Position numbers and translations under genes: made by a program. The notes below the pieces were generated by a model that worked only from the letters and a program-made list of their open reading frames with translations, did no database searches and was not told the origin of the DNA. Shown in pieces: positions 1 through 11,201 of a DNA stretch of 21,459 nt (its first letter is position 1; the number at the start of each line of letters is the position of its first letter). The DNA comes from Ophiocordyceps camponoti-saundersi (nom. inval.) (Eukaryota > Ascomycota > Sordariomycetes > Hypocreales > Ophiocordycipitaceae). The stretch covers positions 1 through 21,459 of the forward strand of contig PDHQ01000469.1 in assembly GCA_003339415.1 (NCBI GenBank), read 5' to 3'.

Positions 1-125
1 ATATTATTAATAATATATTTATATTATTAATAATATATTTATATTATTAATAATATATTTATATTATTAATAATATATTTATATTATTAATAATATATTT
101 ATATTATTAATAATATATTTATATT
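1..125. repeat. 20-bp AT-only tandem satellite
   Basis: The unit ATATTATTAATAATATATTT repeats about six times without a visible mismatch and then decays around position 125. The unit holds an internal palindrome (TATTATTAATAATA), so single strands could fold. The array starts at the first base of the window, so its full length is unknown. There is no coding potential. It could be a minisatellite or the edge of a larger satellite. Confidence 0.95.
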
Positions 126-312
126 ATAATATAAATAATTTATAAGTAAAAGAGGAGAATTTACTTAAACTAATAATATTATATAAAAAACTTATTTATA
201 ATAATAAATTAATTATAGCTTTTTTTTTATATTATAATAAAAAATATATAATTTATAAATATTAAAAAAAAATAAAGTAAATTTATATTTAAACTAATAT
301 TAATAAAATAAT
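126..312. other. AT-rich spacer, no gene
   Basis: This stretch between the satellite and the first R1 element has stops in all frames and almost no CA or TG. I see no recognisable gene or repeat in it. Confidence 0.6.
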
Positions 313-324
313 TACTTAATATTT
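313..324. repeat. Target-site duplication of R1 copy A, left
   Basis: TACTTAATATTT here matches TACTTAGTATTC at 2195-2206 in 10 of 12 positions. Both mismatches are transitions of the RIP type (A/G and T/C). This pair sets the ends of copy A. Confidence 0.7.
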
Positions 325-2194
325 ATTAACTTTTATATATTCTATAAATTCTACGCTTATAATAATATAAATATAAACTTTTTATTTTTATATTATAAAT
401 AAACTCCGCTCCTTTTACTACCTTATAATTATAATAAGCTACGCTTAAAGTAATTTTAAAAAGAAAAGTAATATTATATAAATTAATTATAACTACGAAA
501 TTTTCTTTACTTTAAATATAACCTTACTTTAAATTATAATAATTTTAAACCTAAAAGTTTATTATACTTATTATTTTATTAAAAGCTAAAGTAAATACTA
601 ATAAGATTATTTTTAAAAACGCTTTTATTTTTATATAAATAATTATTAAATAAATAATAAAGTCTAAAAAGATTTAGGGAGGCGCCTTTTTTACTTTAAC
701 TTTATTAATTAATAATATCTTCTTAGCTATTATAGCTATAGTTTCCTTTTTTTTTAATAAATTTAAAAAAAGCGGAACTTTTTTAATATAAGCTATAATT
801 ATAACTAAAATACTAAAAAAAATTATTAAAAAGTAAATTTTAAAATAATATAAATAATAGCTTATAATTTATTTTAACTTTATTATTATTTTACTTTAAA
901 TCTAAGCTTTTAAAATAATTATAATTAATATTAATTATAAACTTTATAAATAAAGCTAAGCTTTTATAATAAGGAAATTACTTAATAGTATTATTATAAT
1001 AATATTTTAAAATATTATTTATAAGCTTTAGTTTAATTTAAAATAGCTTTATATTATTTTTAAAAAAAAGTATACTTAACTAATAAAAGTTATACTTTTA
1101 TTATAAAAAGGGTATTAGTATAAGCTTTATAATAAGGTAATAAGGAAGCTTTTTAAAAAAAGATTAAGTTTTTAAATAAGGTTTTAATAATATAATTATA
1201 TATAAAAAGATATTATTTAAAAAAAACTTAGTAAAGCTTTTTAATTATTATTATTTATAGTATAATAAATATAAACTAAATATATAAAAAGAATATAATT
1301 ATATAAGCGGAAATTTTTAATATAAAATTATATATATTAAAAGTTTAACCTTAATAATATTTTAAATATTATTAACGAAGATATATTACTAAATATTATA
1401 TAATAAAGTTATAATATAATAAATATTTTATTATTTTATATATAAAAAGTAAGTTTATTTATTTTATAGCTTATAGGAAAAAATTATATTATTACCTTTT
1501 TTATTAAGGGTTTTATTTTAAGTAAAGTTAACTTTATTTTAAAATAAGAGTAATATAAGATTAGGCGAAAAATATATATATTTTTTAATTTTAAAAGTTT
1601 ATAAACTAAAACTTTATATATATTATCCTTTCTCCCCTTTTAGCGCTAGCTAAGGTTTAATAATAATAAGGGTAAAAACGCTAAAAAGTAAATATAATAA
1701 TATTTTCCTTAACCCCCTTTTTAAACTTATTTATAACTTTATTATAATAATTTAGCTATCTTTTAAAATTAGCTATTATAAAGTTTATTATAAGATAATA
1801 AAACCTTTATATATTCTTTAGCTATATTAATAAAGCCTTTATTAATTAAATTATTAAGGCTACTTTAATTAATTAATTAAATTTAGTTTATAATAATAAT
1901 AATAGCTAAAAAGATAAATCAGCTATATAAACTTTATACTAAACTTAGTTTATATATACTTTTATTATTATAAAATCCGCTTTAAGGGAAATATTAGCTT
2001 TTTAATTATTAGTTATTACTTAACTTTTTAAATATATAAAATACTAGGTATAAGCGGTATTTAACCCGAAGCTAAAGTAACGCTTAAGGGAAGGGTTTTA
2101 CTTTAAGTTCTCTAGTTTTTCTCCCTTTTAAAATATATATTAAAATAGTTTTAAGCTATATAAGGTATATTAATATATTAATATTATTATTATT
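325..2194 (+). mobile_element. R1 repeat element, copy A (about 1.87 kb, uninterrupted)
   Basis: This is one full copy of a family present four times in the window (A, the split B, C, and inverted E). Copies share the 5' region ending in the core ATAAATTC-CGCTTATA, and a 3' region with GCTATATAAGGTATATT followed by ATT repeats. Copy A is 1870 bp and is bounded by a 12-bp near-identical duplication. It is heavily mutated, with stops in every frame and almost no CA or TG, so no protein can be read. No terminal inverted repeat is visible. The variable ATT tail and the 12-bp duplication would suit a non-LTR retroelement. The constant length and 5' end would suit a DNA transposon with decayed ends, such as a Mutator-like element. 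I cannot decide the class. Confidence 0.75.
1500..1550. repeat. Conserved palindrome inside R1 copy A
   Basis: A near-perfect inverted repeat of about 35 bp is centred on GTTAAC at 1527-1532, with arms of TTATTTTA and TAAAATAA type. The same palindrome is seen in copies C (about 10518-10555), E (about 7330-7365) and the D part of B (about 11390-11425). It therefore belonged to the ancestral element and is not a local accident. Confidence 0.6.
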
Positions 2195-2206
2195 TACTTA
2201 GTATTC
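2195..2206. repeat. Target-site duplication of R1 copy A, right
   Basis: TACTTAGTATTC directly follows the ATT-repeat end of copy A and pairs with 313-324. Confidence 0.7.
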
Positions 2207-2590
2207 TATAAATAATATTATTAAAAGAGTCCTCTCTTTATAAGAAATTTAATATAAAGAGGTTTATTTCCTTAGCTTAAGGTAAGATCCTCCTCCTTTT
2301 TAATTATATTAGTAAACTAAACTAAAAAGGCTAAGAAGGGGGGATTAAGCTTATATTTATATAAGAAATAGCTAATATAATTATAATAAAAATAATAGCT
2401 ATTTATATATTACTTTATAATCTTATTATTATTAGCTTAAGTAACTTAATAATAAGTTTTATTATTATAGCTAAATTAGCTATAAAAAGGGAGATTACTA
2501 TATTTATTAAAATATAGCTAAGTATTAGTTTAATATATATTAGTTATTAGGATATCTTAAGATAATTTAGGAAAAAAAGGTAAAAGTACT
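2207..2590. other. AT-rich spacer without recognisable gene
   Basis: This region between R1 copy A and R2 element F1 has stops in every frame and strong CA/TG depletion. It contains a few GC-richer patches, such as CCTCCTCC near 2290 and a G run near 2338. I found no match to the other repeats of the window. It may be an older decayed repeat. Confidence 0.5.
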
Positions 2591-2799
2591 ATAAAGGTCT
2601 TACTAAAGCGACTATAGAAGTAAGCTAAAGTGGAGTTATAATTAAAGCTATCGAAGAGAGGAAGGAGAAGGGAGAGAGGCCCCCCTCCTAAGCTAGCTAT
2701 ATACCCCGCGCGATAACTAAGCGCTATCGGGAAGACCTAAATATATCCGCTATAATCCCCCCTATCTAGCTATAATTAGTTATAAACTAATCCCTTATA
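2591..2799 (+). repeat. R2 arm, F1 left (direct orientation)
   Basis: This 209-bp arm carries features shared with the F1 right arm and not with F2: GAGAGAGGCCCCCC, and CCCCCCTATC near the distal end. It includes the GC-rich block CCCCGCGCGATAACTAAGCG, which is common to all four arms. Confidence 0.85.
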
Positions 2800-4155
2800 T
2801 AGCCCCCTCCTTAAGCTAGCCGAGGAAGTAAGAGCGTAGGACGGAAGAGTTATATATTATTACGCTAATAAAATACTTTATATAATCCCTAGCTAATAGC
2901 TTAATAGCCTCCGTAAAGATAAAGATAAGAGGGCAGAAGGGCTCCCTTATAGCCCGGGGAATTAAACCCTAATCCCTATAGGGAAGATTCTAATAAGCTT
3001 AGAATCGTAGTACCGCTTAAAGTAGGAATTAATAATCTTATATATTAGTAGTAAAATTTACTTATATAGCTAGTATATAGGACTAAGTAGCACTATACTA
3101 GTTATAGGAAGCTTAGAAGATACCTTAATCGCGGTAAATAATAAAGCTAGCTATATACTTATCGCTATATACTGCTAGCGCTAGTCTATAAGCTAGGGCG
3201 TAATATAACTATAATATATATTTACTAATAAATCTACGCGCTTAAGCTACGCGTAAACTATCCTTATATAAGGTAATATAATAAAGCTAGAAATTACCCG
3301 AGCTATAATATCTAGCGTATACCTATCCCTCCTTACTTATTATCTTTTTAATTAAAATATTTTAAATCTATTATTAACTACCCCGCTCTGCTTATAAAAA
3401 GCCTTAACCTTAATATCCCTATTTACTTACGAAGTTTCGGATAGTTACGCTTAAAATAACCGATCTAATTATATTAATAATAATACCGGCGCTTAGTAAT
3501 ATTAAAATAAGATTATATAAACGCGATATTTATTAAGTTAGTAAAAAGGGGGGGCGGCAAATTAACTAATATATTAGGAATATTCTTAGAACTAAATACT
3601 TTATTAAAGCCTCGAAGAAAGCTAGCGAAAGCTACGTACGTTATAAGCTAATTCTTACGATCTAAGCGCTCTTATAGCTTCTTATATAGCTTAGATAAGA
3701 GTAGAATAATCTTAGTATAGTTAGATTAGTTTAATAGTCTAGCCTTAAAAAAAATATATTCTTACTTTATAACGTATTCTCTAAGGGGCTCTAATAGCCC
3801 CTAATATATCCTAACTAAGGAAAGACCTACTTAGCGCTTTTTATAACTCTCCCCGAGAAGCTTAGAAATATACGCTAGAAAGGCTTTAAGCTAGTAAAAA
3901 AAATCTATAGCTATAATAACGTATAGAAAGAATATTTACTAAAAGGTGCTAAGATAAGAAAAAATATAATAGAACTAAGATTTAGGCTTCCTAATTACGG
4001 CTCCGTTAATCGTAAATTTAGTATATATAGCAGCTAGCTAAGAGTCTAAGCTAAAATAAGCTAAAAGTAGCTCTAATATAGGTAGAATTTAATAGCGTTT
4101 TATACTAAGATCTTATTTTTATATTCAGTTAGTAGTAAAAGGAGCTTTAATTAAT

Positions 4156-4364
4156 ATAAAGGTCTTACTAAGGTAATTATAAAAATAAGCTAAAATAGAG
4201 TTATAATTAAAGCTATCGAAGAGAGGAAGGAGAAGGGAGAGAGGCCCCCCTTCTAAGCTAGCTATATACCCCGCGCGATAACTAAGCGCTATTAGGAAGA
4301 CTTAAATATATCCGCTATAATCCCCCCTATCTAGCTACGATTAGTTATAAACTAATCTCTTATA
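4156..4364 (+). repeat. R2 arm, F1 right
   Basis: This 209-bp copy of the arm is in the same orientation as the F1 left arm. Differences from the left arm are mostly C/T and G/A transitions, as expected from RIP. Confidence 0.85.
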
Positions 4365-4435
4365 AGTACTTAGCTTTTATTTTTAAAATAAAATAATTTA
4401 ATATTTATAATAAGAGTATAAAGCTTAATAATAAT
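4365..4435. other. Spacer between the two R2 elements
   Basis: About 70 bp of AT-rich DNA separate F1 from F2. It starts with AGTACT (part of the candidate F1 duplication) and ends in AAT repeats, which also follow the right end of F2. Confidence 0.6.
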
Positions 4436-4645
4436 TATAAGGGATTAGTTTATAACTAATCGTAGCTAGATAAGGGGGATTATAGCGGATATATTTAGGT
4501 TTTCCCGATAATACTTAGTTATCGCGCGGGGTATATAGCTAGCTTAGGAGGGGGGCTTCTCTCCCCTCTCCTTCCTCTCTTCGATAGCTTTAATTATAAC
4601 TTTACTTTAGCTTACTTCTATAATCGCTTTAGTAAGACTATTATA
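4436..4645 (-). repeat. R2 arm, F2 left (inverted orientation)
   Basis: This is the reverse complement of the arm at 6003-6212. Near its outer end is a small perfect palindrome, GATTAGTT / AACTAATC, with a 3-nt loop (4443-4461). Confidence 0.85.
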
Positions 4646-6002
4646 TTAGCCCCCTCCTTAAGCTAGCCGAGGAGGTAAGAGCGTAGGACGGAAGAGTCAC
4701 GTACTATTACGCTAGCGAAATACTTTATATAGTCCCTAGCTAATAGCCTAATAGCCTTTATAAAGATAAGGATAAAAGGGCGGAAGGGCTCCCTTATAGC
4801 CTAAGGAATTAAACCCCGATCCTTATAAGGAAGATTCTAATAAGCTTAGAATCGTAATACCGCTTAAGGTAGGAATTAATAAACTTATATATTAGTAGTA
4901 AAAACTTACCTATATAGCTAGCGTATAAGATTAGATAATATTATATTAGTTATAGGAAGCTTAAAAAATACCCTAATTATAGTAAATAGTAAAGCTAGCT
5001 ATATACTTATTACTATATATTACTAGCGCTAATTTATAAGCTAAGGTATAATATAATTATAATATATACTTACTAATAAATTTACGCGCCTAAGCTACGC
5101 GTAGACTATCTTTATATAAAGTAATATAATAAAGCGAGAAATTACCTAAGCTATAATATCTAGCGTATACTTATCCCTTCTTACTTATTATCCCTTTAAT
5201 TAAAATATTTTAGATTTACCTTTAATTACCTTACTCCGCTTATAAAAAGCCTTAACTTTAATATCCCTATTTACTTATAAAGTTTCGGATAATTATACTT
5301 ATAATAACTAATTTAATTATACTAATAGTAATATTAGCGCTTAATAATATTAGAATAAGATTATATAAACGCGATATTTATTAAGTTAGTAGAAAAGGGG
5401 GGTAATAAATTAACTAGCGTATTAAGAATATTCTTAGAACTAAATATTTTATTAAAGCTTTAAAAAAAGCTAATAAAGGCCGCGTATATTATAAGCTAGT
5501 TTTTATAATCTAAACGCTTTTATAGCTCCTTATATAGCTTAAATAAGAGTAGAATAATCCTAATATAATTAGACTAATTTAATAATCTAGCTTCGAAAAA
5601 GGTATATTCCTACTTTATAACGTATTCTCTAAGGGGCTTTAATAACCCCTAATATATCTTAACTAAGGAAAAACCTACTTAGCGCTTTTTATAACTCTCC
5701 CTAAAAAGCTTAGAGATATATATTAAAAAGGCTTTAAGCTAATAAGAAAAATTTATAGCTATAATAATATATAGGAGGAATATTTACTAAAAGGTACTAA
5801 AATAAGAAAAGATATAGTAAAACTAAGACTTAGGCTCCCTAATTATAACTTTATTAATCGTAAATTTAATATATATAATAGCTAGCTAAAAGTTTAGGCT
5901 AGAATAAGCTAAAAGCGGCTTTAATATAAGTAAAATTTAACGGTATTTTATACTAAGATCTTACTCTTATATTCGGTTAGCGGTAAGAGGAGCTTTAATT
6001 AA

Positions 6003-6212
6003 TATAATAGTTTTACTAAAGCGATTATAGAAATAAGCTAAAGTAAAGTTATAATTAAAGCTATTAAAGAGAGGAAAAAAAGGGGAGAGAAGCCCCCCTC
6101 TTAAGCTAGCTATATACCCCGCGCGATAACTAAGCGTTATTAGGAAGACCTAAATATATCCGCTATAATCCCCCTTATCTAGCTATAATTAGTTATAAAC
6201 TAATCCCTTATA
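6003..6212 (+). repeat. R2 arm, F2 right
   Basis: This 210-bp arm starts TATAATAG, as does the reverse complement of the F2 left arm, whereas the F1 arms start TATAAAGG. The A/T difference is not a RIP-type change, so it marks the two F2 arms as a pair. Confidence 0.85.
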
Positions 6213-6430
6213 ATAATAATAATATACTTAGTTAAAAAAATATTATATTTTATATAATATTAATAAAAGGCTAAGATTAAAAAATAATAAAAGAATATAA
6301 TTTTAATTTTATTACTTTATTAAATATTATTTATTAAAATAAGCTTAACTTAAAAATAAAAAAAAAGTTTAAAAAAAACTAAAAAGTACCTTATATAAAG
6401 TATTTAAGTTTTATTATAGCTATTTAATAT
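6213..6430. other. AT-rich spacer, no gene
   Basis: The stretch begins with AAT repeats next to the end of F2 and continues as low-complexity A/T runs up to the target duplication of R1 copy B. Nothing recognisable is present. Confidence 0.6.
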
Positions 6431-6442
6431 TAATATAAGTTA
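6431..6442. repeat. Target-site duplication of R1 copy B, left
   Basis: TAATATAAGTTA is repeated exactly at 20208-20219, about 13.8 kb away. The distance is explained by three later insertions inside copy B. Confidence 0.8.
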
Positions 6443-6689
6443 ATATAAAAAAGATATATTTTATAAATTCCGCGCTTATAATAATATAAATATAAACTTT
6501 TTATTTTTATATTATAAGTAAACTCTACTCCTTTTATTATTTTATAATAATAATAAGCTGCGCTTAAAGTAACTTTAAAAAGGAGGGTAATATTAATAAG
6601 TTATATATAATTATAACTATAAAATTTTTTATTTAAAATATAGCTTTACTTTAAATTATAATAATTTTAAACTTAAGGGTTTATTATAT
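6443..6689 (+). mobile_element. R1 copy B, segment 1 (5' part)
   Basis: This matches the first 230 to 240 bp of copy A, including the CGCGCTTATA core. It stops where the inverted copy E begins. Its last 12 bases, GGTTTATTATAT (6678-6689), recur at 8562-8573, where copy B resumes. That is the expected target duplication for the insertion of E. Confidence 0.8.
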
Positions 6690-8561
6690 TAATAATAATA
6701 ATATTTATACGCTAGTATACTTAATATAGCCTAAAACTATCCTATATATATTTTAAAAATAGGAAAAACCGGAGAACTTAAAATAAAACCCTCCTCTTAA
6801 GCGTTACCTCGGCTTAGGGCCGGACTAAGTCCGTACCTAGCACTTTATACCTTAAATAGGTTTAGTAATAATAAGTAATTAGGAAGCCGATATTTCCTCT
6901 AAAGCGGAGTTTACGGTAATAAAAATACGCGTAGTCTAGGTTTAGTACGGAGTCTATACGGCTACTTATCTTCCTAAGTATTATCGTTATTATAAACTAA
7001 ATCTCCGCGCTTAATTATAGCGTCCTAAATAATCTATTTAATTAAAGCTTTATTAATATAATTAAGGAATATATAAAAGTTTTACTAGCTTATAATAAAC
7101 CTTATAATAGCTAATTTTAAAAAGCGGCCTAATTATTATAGCGGAGCTATAAATAAGTTTAGAGAGGGGGTTAGAGGCGGAGCTATTATATTTACTTTTT
7201 AGCGTTTCCGCTCTAGCTATTACTAAACTTTAGTTAGCGCCGGGGGGGGAGGAGGGGCGGTATAAGTAAAGTTCTAATCTATAAATTTTCAGGGTTAGGA
7301 AATATAAGTATTTTTCGCCTAGTCCTACGCTACTCTTATTTTAAAATAAAGTTAACTTTACTTAGGGTAAGTCCCCTAATAGAGAGGGTAATAATATAAT
7401 CTTTTTCCGTATATTATAAGGTAAGCTAACTTACCCTCCGCGTATAAAAAGGCGGAGTACTAGCTATATTATAGTTTCGCTATATAATATTTAGTAATAT
7501 ATCTAAGCTAATAATACTTAAAATATTACTAAGGTTAGACTTTTAGCTTATAAGGTTTTATATTAAAAATCTCCGCTTATATTATTATATTTTTATTATA
7601 AATCCGGTTTATATTTATTATACTATTAATAATAACTATAAAGAAACTCCGCTAAATCCCTAAATAGTATCTTTTTATATATAATTATATTACTAAAACC
7701 TTATTTAATAACTTAATCTTTTTTTAAAAAGCTTTTTTACCGCTTTATTATAAGGCCCGCGCTAATATCCTCTTTATAATAAGAGTATAACCTCTACTAG
7801 TTAAGTATACCTTTTCTCTAAAAATAATATAAAGCTATTTTAGATTAGACTAAAGCTTATAAATAATATCTTAGAATACTATTATAATATTACCGCTAAG
7901 TAATTTCCTTATTATAAGGGCTTAGCCTTACCTACGAAATCCGTAATTAATATTTATTATAATTACCTTAAGGCCTTAAACTTAGAGTAAAATAGTAATA
8001 GAATTAAAGTAAATTATAAGCTAATACTTATATTACCTAGGAACTTATTTTTTAATAGTTTTCTCTAGCGTTTTAGCTATAACTATAGCTTATATTAAAG
8101 GAGTTCCGCTCCCCCTAAAGTTATAGAAAAAAGAGGAAACTATAGCTATAATAGCTAAGGAAATATTATTAATTAATAAAGTCGGAGTAAAAGGGGCGCC
8201 TCCCTAAACCCTCTTAAACTCCGCTACTTATTCGATAATTACTTATATAAAAACTAAAGTATCCCCCGAAATAATCTTATTAATACTTACCTTAGCTTCT
8301 AATAAGGTAAAAAGTATAATAAACTTTTAGGTTTAAGTTTACTACGATTTAGAATAAAGCTATATTCTAAGTAAAAAATTTTCGCGGTTACGATCGACCT
8401 ATATAGCGTTACCCTCCCCCCTAGAGTCGCTCCGGGCGCAGCTTAAAGCTATCGCTACGGGGTAATAGAAGGAGCGGAGTCCGCTTATAATATAAGAATA
8501 AGTAGTCTATATTCGCGTCGCTATAAGCGCGGGATTTATAAAATATATAAAAGTTATTTAA
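6690..8561 (-). mobile_element. R1 copy E, inverted and nested in copy B (about 1.87 kb)
   Basis: This is the full R1 unit on the minus strand, 1872 bp. It opens at 6690 with TAATAATAATAATA (the 3' tail, reversed) and ends near 8561 with the 5' core reversed (TATAAGCGCGGGATTTATAA). It splits copy B between segments 1 and 2. It is clearly richer in G and C than copies A, B and C, for example the G-rich block near 7231-7260 and the block around 8380-8470. It seems less damaged, and is the best template for identifying the family. Even so, stops remain in all frames and I could not read a protein. Confidence 0.8.
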
Positions 8562-9333
8562 GGTTTATTATATTTATTATTTTAATTAAAGCTAAAATAA
8601 ATATTAATAAAATTATTTTAAGAAATACTTTTATTTTTATATAAATAATTATTAAATAAATAATAAAATTTAAAAAGGTTTAAGGAGGCGCCCTTTTTAC
8701 TCTAACTTTATTAATTAATTATATCTTCTTAGCTATTATAGCTATAATTTTCTCTTTTCTTTATAACTTAATAAAGAGCGGAATTTCTTTAATATAAGCT
8801 ATAATTATAGCTAAAATATTAAAGAAAATTCTTAAAAAGTAAATTATTAAGCGATATAAATAATAGCTTATAATTTACTTTAGTTTTATAGCTATTTTAT
8901 TTTAAATTTAAAGCTTTAAAATAATTATAATAAATATTAATTATAAATTTTATAAATAAAGCTAAGCTATTATAATAAAAAAAATTACTTAGTAATAATA
9001 TTATAATAATATTTTAAAATATTATTTATAAGCTTTAATTTAACTTAAAATAGCTTTATATTATTTTTTAAAAAAAAGTATATTTAATTAGTAAAAATTA
9101 TATTATTATTATAAAAAAAATTTTAGCGTAAACCTTTTAATAAAAAAATAAAAAAGTTTTTTTAAAAAAATTAAGTTTTTAAATAAAATTTTAATAATTT
9201 AATTATATATTAAAAAATATTATTTAAAAATTTAATAGAGTTTTTTAATAATTATTATTAATAATATTATAAATAAAAATAAAATTTATAATAAAAGCTT
9301 AATAATATAAATAAAGATTTTTAATATTAAATT
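8562..9333 (+). mobile_element. R1 copy B, segment 2
   Basis: Copy B continues here, matching roughly 555-1330 of copy A. It ends where copy C is inserted. The last 12 bases, TAATATTAAATT (9322-9333), are repeated at 11202-11213, where copy B resumes again. Confidence 0.8.
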
Positions 9334-11201
9334 TTATATTTTTATATATTTTATAGATTCTGCGCTTATAGTAACGTAGATATAAACTTTTTATTTTTAT
9401 ATTATAAATAAACTCCGCTCCCTTTATTACCTTATAATAATAGCTAGCTACGCTTAAAGTAATTTTAAGGGGAAGGGTAACGCTATATAAATTAATTATA
9501 ACTATAAAAATTTTTTACTTAAAATATAGCTTTATTTTAAATTATAATAATCTTAAACTTAAAAATTTACTATACTTATTACCTTATTAGAAGCTAAGGT
9601 AAATATTAATAAGATTATTTTAAGAGATATTTTTATTTTTATATAAGTAATTATCGAATAAATAATAAAGTTTAAAAAGGTCTAAGATAATACCCCTTTA
9701 CTCTAACTTTATTAATTAGTAATATCTTCTTAGCTATTATAGCTATAATTTCCTCTCTTTTCTATAATTTCGGAGGGAGCGGAACTTTTTTAATATAAGC
9801 TATAATTATAGCTAAAGCGCTAGGGAAAATTATCGAAAAGTAAGTCCCTAAATAATATAAGCGATAGCTTATAATTTATTTTAACTTTATAGCTACTTTA
9901 CTCTAAGTTTAAGGCCTTAAAATAATTATAATAAATATTAATTATAAATTTTATAAATAAAGCTAAGCTTTTAAAATAAGGAAATTACCTAGCGGTAATA
10001 TTATAATAATATTTTAAAATATTACTTATAAGCTTTAGTTTAATTTAAAATAACTTTATATTATTTTTTAAAAAAAAGGTACGCTTAATTAGTAAAGGTT
10101 ATACTTTTATTATAAAAAAAATACTAATATAAGCTTTATAATATAGTAATAAGGAAGCTTTTTAAAAAAAATTAAGTTATTTAATAAAATTTTAATAATA
10201 TAATTATATATAAAAAAAAACTATTTTAAAACTTAGCGGAGTTCCTTAATAATTATTATTAATAATATAATAAACGTAAACTAAATTTAAAATAAAAATA
10301 TAATAATATAAATAAAGATTTTTAATACTAAATTATATATATTAAAAGTTTAACTTTAATAATATTTTAAATATTACTAATTTAAATATATTATAAAATA
10401 TTATATAATAAAATTATAATATAATAAATATTTTATTATTTTATATATAAAAAGTAAATTTACTTACTTTATAGCTTATAAAAAAAGATTATATTATTAT
10501 TTTTTTTATTAAGAGTCTTATTTTAAGTAAAATTAACTTTACTTTAAAATAAAAGTAATATAAGATTAGGTAAAGAATATATATATTACCTAACTTTAAA
10601 AGTTTATAAATTAAAATTTTATATATATTACCCCTCCTCCTTTTTTAGCGCTAACTAAAAATTAATAATAGCTAAAGTAAAAATATTAAAAAGTAAATAT
10701 AATAATACCTTTTCTTTTAATTTTAATTTTATACTTATTTATAGCTTTATTATAATAATTTAGCTATTTTTTTAAAATTAGCTATTATAAGGTTTATTAT
10801 AAAATAATAAAACCTTTATATATTTTTAAGCTATATTAATAAGGCTTTAATAAATTAAATTATTAAGGCTATTTTAATTAAATATAAGAATTTAATTTAT
10901 AGCGATAATAATAGCTAAGAGGATAAATAAGCTATATAAACTTTATATTAAATTTAGTTTACGCGTATTTTTACTACCGTAAAATCCGCTCTAAGGGAAG
11001 TATTAGCTTTTAAATTATTAGTTAATACTTAACTTATTAAATATATAAAATATTAGGTATAGGCGGGGATTAACTTAAAGCTAAGGTAACGCTTAAGAGG
11101 AGGGTTTTACTCTAAGTTCTCCGGTTTTTCCCCTTTTTAAAATATATATAAGATAGTTTTAAGCTATATAAGGTATATTAGTATATAAATTATTATTATT
11201 A
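9334..11201 (+). mobile_element. R1 copy C, nested in copy B (about 1.87 kb)
   Basis: A full direct copy of 1868 bp, it begins with TTATATTTTTATATATT and the GCGCTTATA core, and ends ATTATTATTATTA. It is flanked by an exact 12-bp duplication (TAATATTAAATT). It lies in the same orientation as A and B and is RIP-damaged with no readable frame. Near 11161-11195 it keeps the unoccupied version of the site where the Gypsy element entered copy B. Confidence 0.8.

Larger units (their letters stand above)
2591..4364 (+). mobile_element. R2 element F1 with direct terminal arms (about 1.77 kb)
   Basis: A 209-bp arm (2591-2799) is repeated in the same orientation at 4156-4364 and flanks about 1.36 kb of internal sequence. 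The motif AAGTACT lies just outside the left end (2584-2590) and at the right edge (4364-4370), a candidate duplication of 7 bp, or 8 of 9 if extended. The internal part is about the same length as that of F2 and in the same orientation, differing mainly by transitions. No open reading frame survives. The arms begin ATAAAGG and end CCCTTATA or CTCTTATA, with no TG...CA and no convincing polypurine tract, so I do not read it as an LTR element despite the direct arms. Its sister F2 carries the left arm inverted. A DNA transposon with long terminal inverted repeats is the best guess. Confidence 0.7.
4436..6212 (+). mobile_element. R2 element F2 with inverted terminal arms (about 1.78 kb)
   Basis: The element has a 210-bp left arm (4436-4645) that is the reverse complement of its right arm (6003-6212). 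The outer ends are TATAAGGG and CCCTTATA, a terminal-inverted-repeat layout. AAT repeats flank both sides and could hide a target duplication of about 9 bp (AATAATAAT), but low complexity makes this weak. The internal 1.36 kb parallels that of F1. Both F2 arms share marks that differ from the F1 arms, for example GAGAAGCCCCCC. No reading frame survives. Long terminal inverted repeats with a possible 9-bp duplication recall Mutator-like elements, but I see no transposase motif and assign no superfamily. Confidence 0.7.

Noticed and set aside
2591..4364. R2 element F1 as an LTR retrotransposon because its arms are direct
   Set aside because: There is no TG...CA ends, no primer site, no polypurine tract and no coding match, and the sister element F2 has inverted arms.
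4427..6221. Firm 9-bp target duplication AATAATAAT around F2
   Set aside because: The flanks are AAT microsatellite, so a match of this length is expected by chance and the phase is ambiguous.
8380..8470. GC-rich block as a possible host gene remnant or RNA gene
   Set aside because: It aligns with the 5' part of the other R1 copies in reverse orientation, so it is simply less mutated R1 sequence.
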